The translations under genes were made by a program, and so were the position numbers. This document shows, piece after piece, positions 44,111-53,098 of a stretch of 64,000 nt of DNA. Origin of the DNA: Flavobacterium piscisymbiosum. GTDB lineage: Bacteria; Bacteroidota; Bacteroidia; Flavobacteriales; Flavobacteriaceae. The notes under the pieces were generated by a model that searched no databases, was not told the origin of the DNA, and worked only from the letters and a program-made list of their open reading frames with translations. Within the stretch, counting starts at the first letter, position 1; each line of letters opens with the position of its first letter. The stretch covers positions 1,364,001 through 1,428,000 of the forward strand of contig NZ_JAJJMM010000001.1 in the NCBI RefSeq assembly GCF_020905295.1, written 5' to 3'.

Positions 44111-44214
44111 TGAGCAAATACTAAACAACTGTTTTTTTATTGAGTGAATATTTTCTGATGAATGCCATACAATCTAAATTACTTTAAATGAGAAATAAAT
44201 ATTCAGATGCTACT

Positions 44215-45369
44215 ATGAAAAGCACGAAACTCTTTCAGAAAATTATTCTCGCCAGTCTTTTCTTTCTCTTATCATTTACAATGATGGGACAAAAACCTCA
44301 TATTAGCGTAAAAGATTCTCTGGACGGAGCATTCGATTTGAGCGATTATATTATTTATGCACATGGTTTTATAGTGGTTCCAACATTAATTACAGAACCT
44401 GCTTTAGGCGGAATTGGAGGTGCAATTGTGCCTATTTTCCTTAAAAAACATGCGCCCGTTATTGATGAAAACGGAAAGAAAAGATTTGTAGATCCTGATA
44501 TTACCGGAGCAATGGGAATGTATACCGGAAATAAGAGCTGGGTTGCAGGTGCTTTTAGGGCAGGAAGTTTCATAAAATCAAGAATAATGTATCGTGTGGG
44601 AGCCGGTTACGGAGATGTAAACATGTCTTTTTATGAAAATTTACCCAATGGTAATGATAAAGAAATCGACCTTAATTTTAAATCATTTGTTTTTTATTCC
44701 CGCGTTATGAAGCAGTTTCGAAACGGGAAATGGAGCGCAGGACCACAGTATTTTTTGTTGGATTCTAAAATTAATTTTCCGGATTTAAATAATCTTCCTG
44801 CATTTGCCAATCTCAAAGATATTAATAGTACCGTGAGTCAGTTAGGAGCAGCGCTTCAGTTCGACGGGCGGGATAATATCTTTACTCCCGATAAAGGAAT
44901 ACGACTCCAGTCAGACTTTTTTTGGTCAGATAAGGCAATAGGCAGTGATTACCAGGCCTGGCGGGTAAATTTATCAGCAATAGGATATTATCCCATCGCT
45001 AAAAAATTAATTGGAGGGCTCAGGATCGAAGGAGAACAAGTATTTGGAAGTCCGCCTTTTTATCTACGTCCCGGAATTAATCTAAGAGGGATTCCTGCTG
45101 CACGATATCAGGGTAAAACCAGTATTGTTACCGAAGGAGAGTTGAGATGGGATTTATACAGAAGATGGAGTCTTATGGGATATGGCGGTGTGGCAAGTGC
45201 TTTTAACGATTGGGATAAAGCTTTTGCCAAACCCGTAGTTTATAGTTACGGAACAGGTTTTAGATATTTACTTGCCCGAAAATTCAAACTCCGTATGGGA
45301 GTCGACGTTGCAAAAGGCAATGAAGATTGGGCTTATTATGTAGTATTTGGCAGCAATTGGTTGCGATAA
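44215..45369 (+). CDS. Omp85/BamA-type surface antigen barrel protein
   Basis: The ATG at 44215 (MKSTKLFQKIILASLFFLL) is chosen over 44188 because it opens the signal peptide cleanly, giving 384 residues. The mature protein has no POTRA repeats and goes directly to a barrel. Landmarks are the LGAALQFDGRDNIFTPDKGI strand pair and a C-terminal LRGIPAARYQGKTSIV...GELRWDLYRRW stretch, the Omp85 RGY-like region, ending YVVFGSNWL. Members insert or export outer-membrane components; the specific role is unknown. It ends the run at a strong terminator. Confidence 0.86.
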   Translation: MKSTKLFQKIILASLFFLLSFTMMGQKPHISVKDSLDGAFDLSDYIIYAHGFIVVPTLITEPALGGIGGAIVPIFLKKHAPVIDENGKKRFVDPDITGAMGMYTGNKSWVAGAFRAGSFIKSRIMYRVGAGYGDVNMSFYENLPNGNDKEIDLNFKSFVFYSRVMKQFRNGKWSAGPQYFLLDSKINFPDLNNLPAFANLKDINSTVSQLGAALQFDGRDNIFTPDKGIRLQSDFFWSDKAIGSDYQAWRVNLSAIGYYPIAKKLIGGLRIEGEQVFGSPPFYLRPGINLRGIPAARYQGKTSIVTEGELRWDLYRRWSLMGYGGVASAFNDWDKAFAKPVVYSYGTGFRYLLARKFKLRMGVDVAKGNEDWAYYVVFGSNWLR

Positions 45370-45400
45370 TTAGCATTACAATTAGTTAGTTTATAAAGCC

Positions 45401-45439
45401 AAAGTCTCAATAGATATGATCTGTTGAGACTTTTTTTTT
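45401..45439. terminator. Terminator after the Omp85-type gene
   Basis: AAAGTCTCAA and TTGAGACTTT arms with an 18-base partly paired loop are followed by nine T. Confidence 0.88.
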
Positions 45440-45511
45440 AGGTTGATAAATGTAAGTTTCAGCTTGCAGGTTTTAAAAAAAGAAGAGCTGCTAACAAGGT
45501 TTTCATAATAC

Positions 45512-46372
45512 TTATTGCTTCCAGTACGGTTTGATGATTTTGTTTTGTTTACGGCTTAAAATCAATATTATAATAGTTCCTATAGCGCAAAAAGCAATGG
45601 CCTGTATCGATCCTTCGGGACCAAATGCTCCGCCGGTAATAAATTCCGGACCTTGTATTTTGGCTTCTAATAAGCTCTTTGTTTTTTCGTTTCCGGATGT
45701 GATTGCTCCGTAAATCCCTGATTGGGTAAAATTCCAGGCAAAGTGTAAAGCAATTGGCATCCATAAATTACGGCTGTAAATAAAAGCAGCACCCATCAAA
45801 AAACCTGCAGTAGTTATGCATATACTCGAAATCAAAGTGCTGTGAGGATTTGCCAAATGCAAAACGCCAAATAGTACCGACGAAATGGTCAAAGAAACAT
45901 AACTCCCCAGTTTTTCTTCGATAATTCTGAATATAATACCTCTTACCAATATTTCTTCGATAATGGCAACGGTAAACATAAGAGCAAACGGAATCAGGAT
46001 AAACGAAACAGGGTTGATGTTGATAACGCTGTAACTTCCGTTAAGGTAAATCACTAAAATAGTAAGCGATTGCAGGATAAAACCAATGGCAGTGCCAATG
46101 ATAAGATTTTTTGCAAGACCTTTTGCGGCAAACTCAGTTACGGCTCTTTTATCATATTTTTTAAAGAATAGAATATAACTCAAAACGCACGATGCCGACA
46201 CAAAAAGACCTTTGAGAAGATTTCGATAATCTTTATCGAGCAAAGTTAAATCCAGTAATTTTACGGCAATTTGCTGACCAATAATAACCACCGCCAAAAA
46301 AGTCAATAAGGCAAGAATAATTTTGGTTACAGGAGAATTAAAAGTTCTTTGTTTTAAAGTAAGCGTTTCCAT
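45512..46372 (-). CDS. CPBP-family intramembrane metalloprotease
   Basis: A 286-residue polytopic membrane protein of the CPBP (Abi, CAAX-like) family. Conserved residues are present: EExxxR as Glu139, Glu140 and Arg144 (EEILVRG), His172 in FGVLHLANP, and His210 with Asn214 in LHFAWNF. About eight helices are apparent. Members process prenylated-type or bacteriocin-related substrates or act in immunity. Here it is divergently placed from the sulfatase run and downstream of an AraC gene on the same strand. Confidence 0.92.
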   Translation of the reverse strand: METLTLKQRTFNSPVTKIILALLTFLAVVIIGQQIAVKLLDLTLLDKDYRNLLKGLFVSASCVLSYILFFKKYDKRAVTEFAAKGLAKNLIIGTAIGFILQSLTILVIYLNGSYSVININPVSFILIPFALMFTVAIIEEILVRGIIFRIIEEKLGSYVSLTISSVLFGVLHLANPHSTLISSICITTAGFLMGAAFIYSRNLWMPIALHFAWNFTQSGIYGAITSGNEKTKSLLEAKIQGPEFITGGAFGPEGSIQAIAFCAIGTIIILILSRKQNKIIKPYWKQ

Positions 46373-46450
46373 CTGATTGTGTTTTATGATTTATGATGAA
46401 GCAAAGGTATGCGACATCAAAACCAAAAAATAGAATGAAATTTGCCTCTC

Positions 46451-47248
46451 TTATAATTTTTGAAATTGTTTGGGTAAAAATCCCGTTTGATTTTTGAAAG
46501 TTCTTATAAAATGACTTTGATCTGCAAATCCGCATTGAAAACCAATTTCGGTCAAATTAGTTTGGTTAGACTCTATCAGCGAAAGCGAACGGTCTATTTT
46601 TATGCGGCGCATATATTCACCTAAAGTACAGCCAAAATATTTAGGAAAATGCTTGGATATCGTGATAGGATTTAAGTTTAAAACCTGAGCCAAATCCAGC
46701 AGGTTTGGATTTTCGTTCCAGCAATCATTCAGTAATTCGTTTAAACTCTTTACCCAAAACGGACTTTTTTCATATTTTTCCAAATGCGTGTTAGCATTCG
46801 ATAATTGTGCAAATAACATATTGATCGTATCGGCGGAAAAAGGATCAGCCACCATCGATTCTTTAAAAATCTTGAGAATCAAAAATTTAGTAAGCGTAGT
46901 ATTTCGGGTAGATTTTTCGATAATAGCTTCAGAGATTTGAAGTTCTTTCAATAGGTTTTCTTCTATTTCGATATTGATGTTTTTAGAAGGGAAAAGAGTA
47001 TCCTGATTAAGATGTAATTCGTCGCTGTGGTAAAATAATAAAGAGCCCGGGCCCACAACCGTACTGGAGTTTTTTCGTTTTTCGGCCGTCCCGCCTTTCA
47101 GGAAAAGTGTAATGTGCGCATTATTATGCGAATGCCATCCTTCGTAAACCTTTTGCTGATACTCTGTTTCGACAACCGCAATGCCTTGCTTGTTGTTGAA
47201 GATATTTTTGGTATTACCCAAATATTTTTCTTTTTCGAGTTCGAACAT
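46451..47248 (-). CDS. AraC-family transcription regulator
   Basis: A 265-residue regulator with an N-terminal cupin-like sensing domain (HNNAHITLFLKGGTAEKR and PGSLLFYHSDELHLNQ) and a C-terminal AraC HTH pair (LLDLAQVLNLNPITISKHFPKYFGCTLGEYMRRIKIDRSL and EIGFQCGFADQSHFIRTFKNQTGF). It precedes the CPBP gene by 78 bp on the same strand and may regulate it. The ligand is unknown. Confidence 0.93.
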   Translation of the reverse strand: MFELEKEKYLGNTKNIFNNKQGIAVVETEYQQKVYEGWHSHNNAHITLFLKGGTAEKRKNSSTVVGPGSLLFYHSDELHLNQDTLFPSKNINIEIEENLLKELQISEAIIEKSTRNTTLTKFLILKIFKESMVADPFSADTINMLFAQLSNANTHLEKYEKSPFWVKSLNELLNDCWNENPNLLDLAQVLNLNPITISKHFPKYFGCTLGEYMRRIKIDRSLSLIESNQTNLTEIGFQCGFADQSHFIRTFKNQTGFLPKQFQKL

Positions 47249-47491
47249 TTTCCAGGATTATGAGTGGCATTTACAGCAACCAAATTACTACATATTTGCT
47301 AAAATTAAAAATCATTTGTTTTTGATTCTCTTTAAGTTACGGTTTTGCATATTTTGTAAGTTTTTATAGCTTAATAAAAATATTTTGTAAATATTAACGG
47401 TGCAAGGTTAGTTTTATTAACTAAAATTTAATTGTTTTGTAACAAATTGTAAATTATAGCAACTAATTTATCAAATCATTAAATATAAATT

Positions 47492-48688
47492 ATGAATACA
47501 TTTTCATTCAAATCAGTACTTGCTGCTTCGGTTTTTTTTGTTGGAGCAACCGGCTGTTTTGCACAAGACATTTTAGTGAATTCACTAAAACTGAATGCAA
47601 GCGAAAAAAGTAAAGAAAACTTTAAATTCACTGACGTAATCAATTTAGGAACTACTTCTGTAAAACTTCAGGGTTCATCAGGAACATGTTGGAGTTATTC
47701 TACGAACTCTTTCTTAGAGTCAGAAATGATTCGTTTAGGAAAACAACCGGTAGAATTGTCTCAGATTTACTCTGCAAGAAACGTTTATGTAGAAAAAGGA
47801 GTTAATTATGTACGTATGCACGGAGCTGTTACTTTAGGTGATGGTGGAGCATTGCACGATGTAATTAATATGTATAAAAAATACGGAACTGTACCAAGAG
47901 AAGTTTACACAGGATTAAACTACGGAACAGATAAAAATAAATTTGGTGAAATGGCAGCAATGATCGAAGGTGTTTTGACAGCTGTAGTTAAAAACCCGAA
48001 TGGAGAATTAACGCCAAACTGGAAAAAAGCCTACGCTGCAGTTATCGATTCTTATTTAGGAACTGTACCGGAAAACTTCGCCTACAAAGGGAAAAATTAC
48101 ACACCACAAACGTTTGCTAAAGAAGTAGTAGGAATTAATCCTGATGAGTATGTAGAAATTTCATCGTTTACAACCTCTCCGTATTACGAAAAAACAACCA
48201 TGATGGTACCGGACAACTGGTCATTTGATCAGGTTTACAACGTAAAAGTAAATGACATGACTGATGTTATCGACAATGCTTTGAAAAAAGGATATACAGT
48301 AGCTTGGGCAACAGATGTAAGCGAGAAAAGCTTTAGTTGGAAAAACGGTGTAGCTTATGTACCAACAAAGAAATTTGATGATATGACTGCCGAAGAAAAA
48401 GCAGACATGTTCAACGGACCAAAAGCTGAACCTGAAATCACGCCAGAAATGCGTCAGGCTGCGTTTGATAACTACACTACAACAGATGATCACGGAATGC
48501 ACATTATTGGTATTGCAAAAGATCAAACCGGAAAAGAATATTACATCGTAAAAAATTCATGGGGAGCAACAAACGACTACAAAGGATACTTGTTTGTAAC
48601 TAAAAACTTTGTGAAATATAAAACAACTGCTTTGTTACTAAACAAAGGAGGAATTCCAACGGATATTGCTAAGAAGTTAGGGGTCTAA
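47492..48688 (+). CDS. C1-family cysteine peptidase (bleomycin-hydrolase-like)
   Basis: A 398-residue secreted peptidase with a signal peptide (cleavage near CFAQ). The catalytic set fits C1 peptidases: Gln60 in VKLQGSSGTCW, Cys66, a His in TTDDHGMHIIGIA and an Asn in VKNSWGATNDYKG. The ~380-residue mature length with a long insertion matches the PepC/bleomycin-hydrolase group more than papain. In Bacteroidetes such enzymes are exported aminopeptidase-type peptidases. It is monocistronic with its own terminator. Confidence 0.92.
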   Translation: MNTFSFKSVLAASVFFVGATGCFAQDILVNSLKLNASEKSKENFKFTDVINLGTTSVKLQGSSGTCWSYSTNSFLESEMIRLGKQPVELSQIYSARNVYVEKGVNYVRMHGAVTLGDGGALHDVINMYKKYGTVPREVYTGLNYGTDKNKFGEMAAMIEGVLTAVVKNPNGELTPNWKKAYAAVIDSYLGTVPENFAYKGKNYTPQTFAKEVVGINPDEYVEISSFTTSPYYEKTTMMVPDNWSFDQVYNVKVNDMTDVIDNALKKGYTVAWATDVSEKSFSWKNGVAYVPTKKFDDMTAEEKADMFNGPKAEPEITPEMRQAAFDNYTTTDDHGMHIIGIAKDQTGKEYYIVKNSWGATNDYKGYLFVTKNFVKYKTTALLLNKGGIPTDIAKKLGV

Positions 48689-48710
48689 TCACCAGTCAAA
48701 AGGATATATA

Positions 48711-48748
48711 AAAGCAGCGTTACTGAAAAGTAACGCTGCTTTTTTTTA
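48711..48748 (+). terminator. Terminator of the C1 peptidase gene
   Basis: AAAGCAGCGTTAC and GTAACGCTGCTTT arms around a TGAAAA loop are followed by a T run. Confidence 0.92.
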
Positions 48749-48893
48749 TTCAAAATTTTTAGGATCAATCTTAAAAATTACTTTTAAACGTTTTTTTATG
48801 CTTGTTTGTAGTTTTTATAATACAACGAAATAAAATAATAACTATCTTTATATCAGTATTTTATATTTATTTGACTAATAACGCCAAGCTATC

Positions 48894-49601
48894 ATGAAAA
48901 TTTATGAGGTACTTTTTGTAGCAATTGTGTTTAATTTTTCTTTTAGCTGTTTTGGGCAAAGCAAAGATAATGCTCCCACGATTACAGCAATTGAGAATGC
49001 AACCGTGCGTTCTGATAATTCCTCTAAAGAAAATCTGGTAATTGTAGGCTATTATGTAGAGGAAACCATTAATATGACTTTTGGGAAAAGGATTACCAAA
49101 TACGAAGTTTCAAAATTAGACATGGTTTATACAAATGATCTGGGGCCAAATAACACCAGGGTTGTAACTCCAATATATAGAAAACCCAGAGTAAAAAGAG
49201 GTGACATAGCATTACAGTCAAAAGCCGTTGTTGATAATGGTGTCACAAATATTGAGCCCATCAAAGTCGAGGTAATCGCTCCAGCCGAAGATTCAAAATA
49301 TGTAACCATTGATGTAGTCGACACCTATGCTAAAGTTTTAGATAAAGGCTATAAATCTGTAGAGATGCTTACAAAAGTCGCAGACAGGGCTTATTTTGAT
49401 GGTGATTTGGCCACGGCGGCTAAATACTACGAAGAGCTGTTTATTATGAAAACAGATTTAGATGCTATGTATTATTATCGTTACGCAGAATCCCTAAAAG
49501 GAATCAATCAAATGGGTAAAGCAAATGAAGCAATGCTTTTATTTGAAAGTAAAAATACAGGCAATAATGTAGTGAAGCACAGTAAATTGGTGAGGAATTA
49601 A
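48894..49601 (+). CDS. Secreted TPR-like protein
   Basis: A 235-residue exported protein (signal peptide to about residue 23, SCFGQ). The first 130 mature residues are beta-rich and unrecognised. The C-terminal ~75 residues (VEMLTKVADRAYFDGDLATAAKYYEELF and YYYRYAESLKGINQMGKANEAMLLF) form one or two TPR-like helix pairs. They resemble the N-terminal TPR part of flavobacterial OmpA-family proteins, but no OmpA or WD40 part follows. So it is either a stand-alone adaptor or a shortened relative. Confidence 0.7.
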   Translation: MKIYEVLFVAIVFNFSFSCFGQSKDNAPTITAIENATVRSDNSSKENLVIVGYYVEETINMTFGKRITKYEVSKLDMVYTNDLGPNNTRVVTPIYRKPRVKRGDIALQSKAVVDNGVTNIEPIKVEVIAPAEDSKYVTIDVVDTYAKVLDKGYKSVEMLTKVADRAYFDGDLATAAKYYEELFIMKTDLDAMYYYRYAESLKGINQMGKANEAMLLFESKNTGNNVVKHSKLVRN

Positions 49602-49619
49602 GCTTTACTATTGTAACAA

Positions 49620-49650
49620 AAAAAAAGACTATCGAATGATAGTCTTTTTT
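49620..49650. terminator. Shared terminator between TPR-like gene and tRNA-Asn
   Basis: AAGACTATC and GATAGTCTT arms around GAAT, with A and T runs on both sides. It serves the plus-strand gene and the minus-strand tRNAs. Confidence 0.88.
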
Positions 49651-49655
49651 TTAAG

Positions 49656-49729
49656 CTCCCTCTCTTGGGCTCGAACCAAGGACCCTCTGATTAACAGTCA
49701 GATGCTCTAACCAACTGAGCTAAGAAGGA
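49656..49729 (-). tRNA. tRNA-Asn (GTT), copy 1
   Basis: On the minus strand the sequence starts TCCTTCTTAGCTCAGTTGG, has anticodon loop CTGTTAA (anticodon GTT) and T arm GGTTCGAGCC, and its acceptor arms TCCTTCT and AGAGGGA pair. Discriminator G; CCA is not encoded. Confidence 0.95.
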
Positions 49730-49767
49730 ATCACCTTAAAGGTAAATATGTTTGCTAAAAAAAGTTG

Positions 49768-49841
49768 CTCCCCCTCTTGGGCTCGAACCAAGGACCCTCT
49801 GATTAACAGTCAGATGCTCTAACCAACTGAGCTAAGGAGGA
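49768..49841 (-). tRNA. tRNA-Asn (GTT), copy 2
   Basis: It is identical to copy 1 except in the acceptor stem, TCCTCCT with AGGGGGA. The differences are compensated, so both copies should fold. It lies 38 bp upstream of copy 1 in the same direction and is probably the first gene of a two-tRNA transcript. Confidence 0.95.
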
Positions 49842-49926
49842 AGTTGTTGTTCTTTTTAGCGAGTGCAAATATAGAGGATTTTTTAGTTTCTCAAAAACAT
49901 TTTCGCACTTTTTTTAAAATATTTTA

Positions 49927-51267
49927 CTACTTAACAATTGCCTTATAAATATCATTTCCGTTAGCGAACAAAAGTAATGTTATAAGTAGAACGAAACCAA
50001 CGATTTGGGCATTTTCAAGGAATTTGTCACTTGGTTTTCGGCCGCTAATTATTTCGTATAATAAAAACATCACATGACCACCATCAAGAGCCGGAATTGG
50101 CAATAAATTCATAACTCCAAGCATAATCGACAATAAAGCAGTGATTGTCCAAAATGCTTCCCAACTCCAGGTACTAGGGAAAATGTTAAAAATCGCTGCA
50201 AAACCACCTACTTGTTTGTAAGCTTTTGTTTCAGGATTAAAAATCATTTTAAGCTGTTTTCCGTATCCAACTAATTGATCTTTCCCTTTTGTTAACCCAA
50301 CCGGAATTGATTCAAAGAAACTATAGTTTTTAGTACTTACTTTATAGTAGCCTAATTTTGCTAGAGATTCGATATTTAAACCGCCAACACTAACACCTAA
50401 TACACCAGCTTCAGAAACTTTAACTGTAACAGGTACTTGCTTTAGATCACGCAAAACAACAGCAGGAATTGTTTTTCCTTTATTATTTTCTAAAATCGTT
50501 TTAACCTGATCAAAATATCTTGCATCTTGTCCGTTAAGACTAATAATTAAATCTTTTGGTTTTAAAGCTGTGTTTCCAGATTCAGGAGTAACAGCAGCAA
50601 TTGCAAACGGAGTTCTCATGCTTACAAGAAGTCCTTTTTCCTGTTTTGATAACTGATCAACAAAATCAGTTGGCATTTTTATGGTTTGTTGTTGCCCGTT
50701 TCTTTCGATCAGGACTTCCTTCGCCATTATAACATTCATGTTTAACTCTTTGTCGAAATTTTCAACTTTTTTTCCATCTATAGAAATAAGTTTATCACCA
50801 GTTTTAAAACCAGCTTTAAGCATTGCTGGGTTTTCGATCAAAACACCATCTTTCAAATCAGCATTTGCTACATACGTCTCGCCATAAGCAAACGCCATTC
50901 CTATATATATAATGAATGCCAGAATAAAGTTTACAGTAACTCCACCCAACATAATAATCAAACGTTGCCAGGCTGGCTTAGAACGAAATTCCCACGGTTG
51001 CGGTGGCAAAGCCATTTGATCCTTGTCCATACTTTCATCGATCATTCCGGAGATTTTTACATAACCTCCAAGTGGTAACCAACCAATTCCGTATTCGGTT
51101 TCGCCAATTTTCTTTTTTAACAGGGAATATTTAACATCAAAAAATAAGTAAAATTTTTCGACTCTTGTTTTAAATAATTTTGCAGGGATAAAATGCCCTA
51201 ATTCGTGAAGAATAATAAGTAAAGATAAACTCAATAGAAATTGAGAGAGTTTGATAACTATATCCAT
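49927..51267 (-). CDS. rseP: Site-2 protease RseP
   Basis: A 446-residue inner-membrane zinc protease (M50B). HELGH at residues 21-25 is the zinc site, with the third ligand in LLPIPALDGGHVMF near the C-terminus. Two PDZ-like domains lie between (around GKKVENFDKEL and LNGQDARYFD). It cleaves membrane-embedded anti-sigma factors and signal-peptide remnants. GYVKISGMIDE is also typical. A -7 box (TACTTTTG, minus strand, 51297-51304) precedes it. Confidence 0.96.
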   Translation of the reverse strand: MDIVIKLSQFLLSLSLLIILHELGHFIPAKLFKTRVEKFYLFFDVKYSLLKKKIGETEYGIGWLPLGGYVKISGMIDESMDKDQMALPPQPWEFRSKPAWQRLIIMLGGVTVNFILAFIIYIGMAFAYGETYVANADLKDGVLIENPAMLKAGFKTGDKLISIDGKKVENFDKELNMNVIMAKEVLIERNGQQQTIKMPTDFVDQLSKQEKGLLVSMRTPFAIAAVTPESGNTALKPKDLIISLNGQDARYFDQVKTILENNKGKTIPAVVLRDLKQVPVTVKVSEAGVLGVSVGGLNIESLAKLGYYKVSTKNYSFFESIPVGLTKGKDQLVGYGKQLKMIFNPETKAYKQVGGFAAIFNIFPSTWSWEAFWTITALLSIMLGVMNLLPIPALDGGHVMFLLYEIISGRKPSDKFLENAQIVGFVLLITLLLFANGNDIYKAIVK

Positions 51268-51296
51268 TTTGTATTTTTAGTTCGTAATTTAACGCA

Positions 51297-51304
51297 CAAA
51301 AGTA
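51297..51304 (-). promoter_or_regulatory. -7 promoter box for rseP
   Basis: On the minus strand it reads TACTTTTG, 30 bp before the rseP start codon. No TTG is at the standard spacing. The rest of the gap 51305-51610 is AT-rich with no gene or clear structure. Confidence 0.45.
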
Positions 51305-51610
51305 ACGTTTTCTGATTTAATTTAAGACGCAAGATAACACTTAAGGTTTTAAATTCTTGTTAATAATTGCTTCATACTTTATAAATAAAGAAAACTTCAT
51401 TTCGCTTCTCTATATATTAGTAACTCATTCTTAATTAATGTTACAATTTGTCTTATTGTGATATTTAAAAAACTTATAGCAGACACTTATTTAGTGTTTC
51501 CGTTTTAATTTCATTCTTATTGTAAATCTGAATTATTCTTAAAGAGTTAACAAAAATATTTTAGAATTATCAATCAATTGTTTTATTCGCTAATCTTTAA
51601 ATTATACGCC

Positions 51611-51931
51611 ATGAATTTTATTAAACAAATCGAAAGAATTAAAAGGATGCATATATTAATTAGTTCTGAAAAAACAGGTACTCCTCTTGTTTTTGCTAAA
51701 AAGTTAAGTTTAAGCAGAAGCCAGCTTTATAATGAATTAGAAATGATAAAGGAACTTGATGCTCCTGTAAAATATTGTAAAAAAAGAGAAAGCTTTTATT
51801 ATGAAAGTTCTTTTGAGCTAATATTAAATTTCTCTTTAAAAACTATTAAAGATGATGAATCTAAAGAAATTTTTGGAGGATCCTACTTCCGTCCAATTTT
51901 ATTAGACGGAACTCTGATAAGTTTGCTATAA
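51611..51931 (+). CDS. Small HTH-like protein heading the peptide locus
   Basis: A 106-residue protein from ATG 51611 (MNFIKQIERIKRMHILISSEK); an in-frame ATG at 51578 adds 11 residues. Residues ~26-45 (PLVFAKKLSLSRSQLYNELEMIKEL) look like a helix-turn-helix. Proteins of this style stand upstream of GG-leader peptides in flavobacteria, so it is the likely local regulator. Its last ~45 bases carry a promoter box and a CCGTC/GACGG hairpin for the next gene, and this 3' end is duplicated at 53741. No enzymatic domain is seen. Confidence 0.75.
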   Translation: MNFIKQIERIKRMHILISSEKTGTPLVFAKKLSLSRSQLYNELEMIKELDAPVKYCKKRESFYYESSFELILNFSLKTIKDDESKEIFGGSYFRPILLDGTLISLL

Positions 51932-51971
51932 CGAAAACGTTCTCGAGAAAATGATTTTGTTGAAATTTATT
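51884..51971 (+). repeat. Duplicated promoter/operator segment, copy 1
   Basis: This ~88-bp segment recurs at 53741-53827 with one substitution and one deleted base. It contains the end of the HTH gene, a TAAGTTTG -7 box (51918-51925), the imperfect palindrome CGAAAACGTTCTCG (51932-51945) overlapping the perfect TTCTCGAGAA (51940-51949), and a nine-codon open frame starting ATG at 51951. Confidence 0.88.
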
Positions 51972-51991
51972 AACCTTTAATATTTAAAATT

Positions 51992-52129
51992 ATGGAATTA
52001 GAATTAATTAATTTAGAAGATTTAAATTTGGTAGAGCTTAATGTTCAGGAAACACAGGAAATTGAGGGTGGAATTATTCCATTAATAATTGCAGTTTCTT
52101 TATTATGGGGAACGCATAATGCGTATTAA
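51992..52129 (+). CDS. Double-glycine leader peptide 1 (bacteriocin-like precursor)
   Basis: A 45-residue precursor. Residues 1-27 form a leader with hydrophobic-acidic periodicity (LINLEDLNLVELNVQE) ending in GG at 26-27, the cut site of C39 peptidases. The core is 18 residues, strongly hydrophobic (IIPLIIAVSLLW) and ends GTHNAY. It is not a lanthipeptide or lasso precursor, since no modification enzyme lies near. The start has no Shine-Dalgarno site. It is followed by the ABC permease gene 63 bp on. The C39 exporter at 56652 is the likely processing partner. Confidence 0.85.
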   Translation: MELELINLEDLNLVELNVQETQEIEGGIIPLIIAVSLLWGTHNAY

Positions 52130-52192
52130 TTTATTGAAAACTTTAAGGAGCGAATTTACTATATAAGTAACTCGCTCCTTTTATAATAAAAT

Positions 52193-53098
52193 ATGATACA
52201 ACTAATTCAAACTTTGGTGTTAATTCGTCTAAGAAAATTTCTTCCTCCCATGGACAAATTGACTTTGATATTATTTCTTTGCGGTTATTTACTATTTTTT
52301 TTCTGTTTGAATGAAAAATTTAATGTCTTAAGAAATTATTCACTTCTCTTTTCCTTAGATATTTTTTTTTATCATGTTAACAGGAAAGATATTGAACTAT
52401 TAAAACTAAATAAGAAATGGAAGTTAGTATTATATGGAGAATATTTTGTTTATAGTTTTCCTTATTTGGTTTTGTTTTTTATGAATAAAGAATATTTATT
52501 TATTATAATATATCTTTTTTTAATAGCGGCTTACATTATTGCTGTTCCGGAATTTTACGGAAAAACAATCAAATATCCGTTTAAACTATTTGATCCTTTT
52601 TGGAATATTTGTTGGCGCAAAAACAAATTAATTTTGTTTCTTCCTATAACTATTTTTCTTGTGGTTGTTGGAGATTTATACAATAACGAAAATCTTATTA
52701 TAGCTGCATTTTTTGTTGCTTCATTTTTGAGTGCATTACCTTCTTTTCAAAGAGAAGCTTACGAAAACATAAAGATGAGTTATTATTCAGGGAAGGGTTA
52801 TCTTAATAAGCAATTCAAAACGGCAATCACAAATTCCCTAATAACAACTGTCCCCTTAATTATTGCACTGATGGTATTTCAAAAATGGGAATTTCTCTGT
52901 TTTATACCTTTAATTTTTGCTATTCCAATACTCAATATCATATTCAAATATTCCTATTTCAACAATCAATTTTTACATCAAATTATGCTTGCCGTTTTTT
53001 TGGGTATGCTTCCGCTGGGAATATCTGTTGTTGCTATTCCATTTTTGTATCTAAAATCAGTTAAAACTATTAAAGCGATTCAGGATGTTTCAAATTGA
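52193..53098 (+). CDS. ABC transporter permease-like membrane protein
   Basis: A 301-residue protein with about seven or eight membrane helices and few charged residues between them. No conserved family motif is recognised. Its last 14 bp overlap the start of an ABC ATPase gene, so the two form one transporter. The pair lies between the two GG peptides. By analogy with other bacteriocin loci it may give self-protection or export, but neither is proven. The start at 52193 is a plain ATG. Confidence 0.75.
   Translation: MIQLIQTLVLIRLRKFLPPMDKLTLILFLCGYLLFFFCLNEKFNVLRNYSLLFSLDIFFYHVNRKDIELLKLNKKWKLVLYGEYFVYSFPYLVLFFMNKEYLFIIIYLFLIAAYIIAVPEFYGKTIKYPFKLFDPFWNICWRKNKLILFLPITIFLVVVGDLYNNENLIIAAFFVASFLSALPSFQREAYENIKMSYYSGKGYLNKQFKTAITNSLITTVPLIIALMVFQKWEFLCFIPLIFAIPILNIIFKYSYFNNQFLHQIMLAVFLGMLPLGISVVAIPFLYLKSVKTIKAIQDVSN

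Noticed and set aside
28626..45369. Canonical polysaccharide utilisation locus
   Set aside because: No SusC/SusD pair and no glycoside hydrolase lie in this run; sulfatases alone are not enough.
49656..49841. Integration site of a mobile island at the tandem tRNA-Asn genes
   Set aside because: No integrase or direct repeat of a tRNA end was found within the window; the second tRNA is complete with compensated acceptor pairs.
51992..52129. Lanthipeptide, lasso or radical-SAM modified peptide
   Set aside because: No lanthionine synthetase, lasso cyclase or radical-SAM gene is nearby, and the core lacks Cys.
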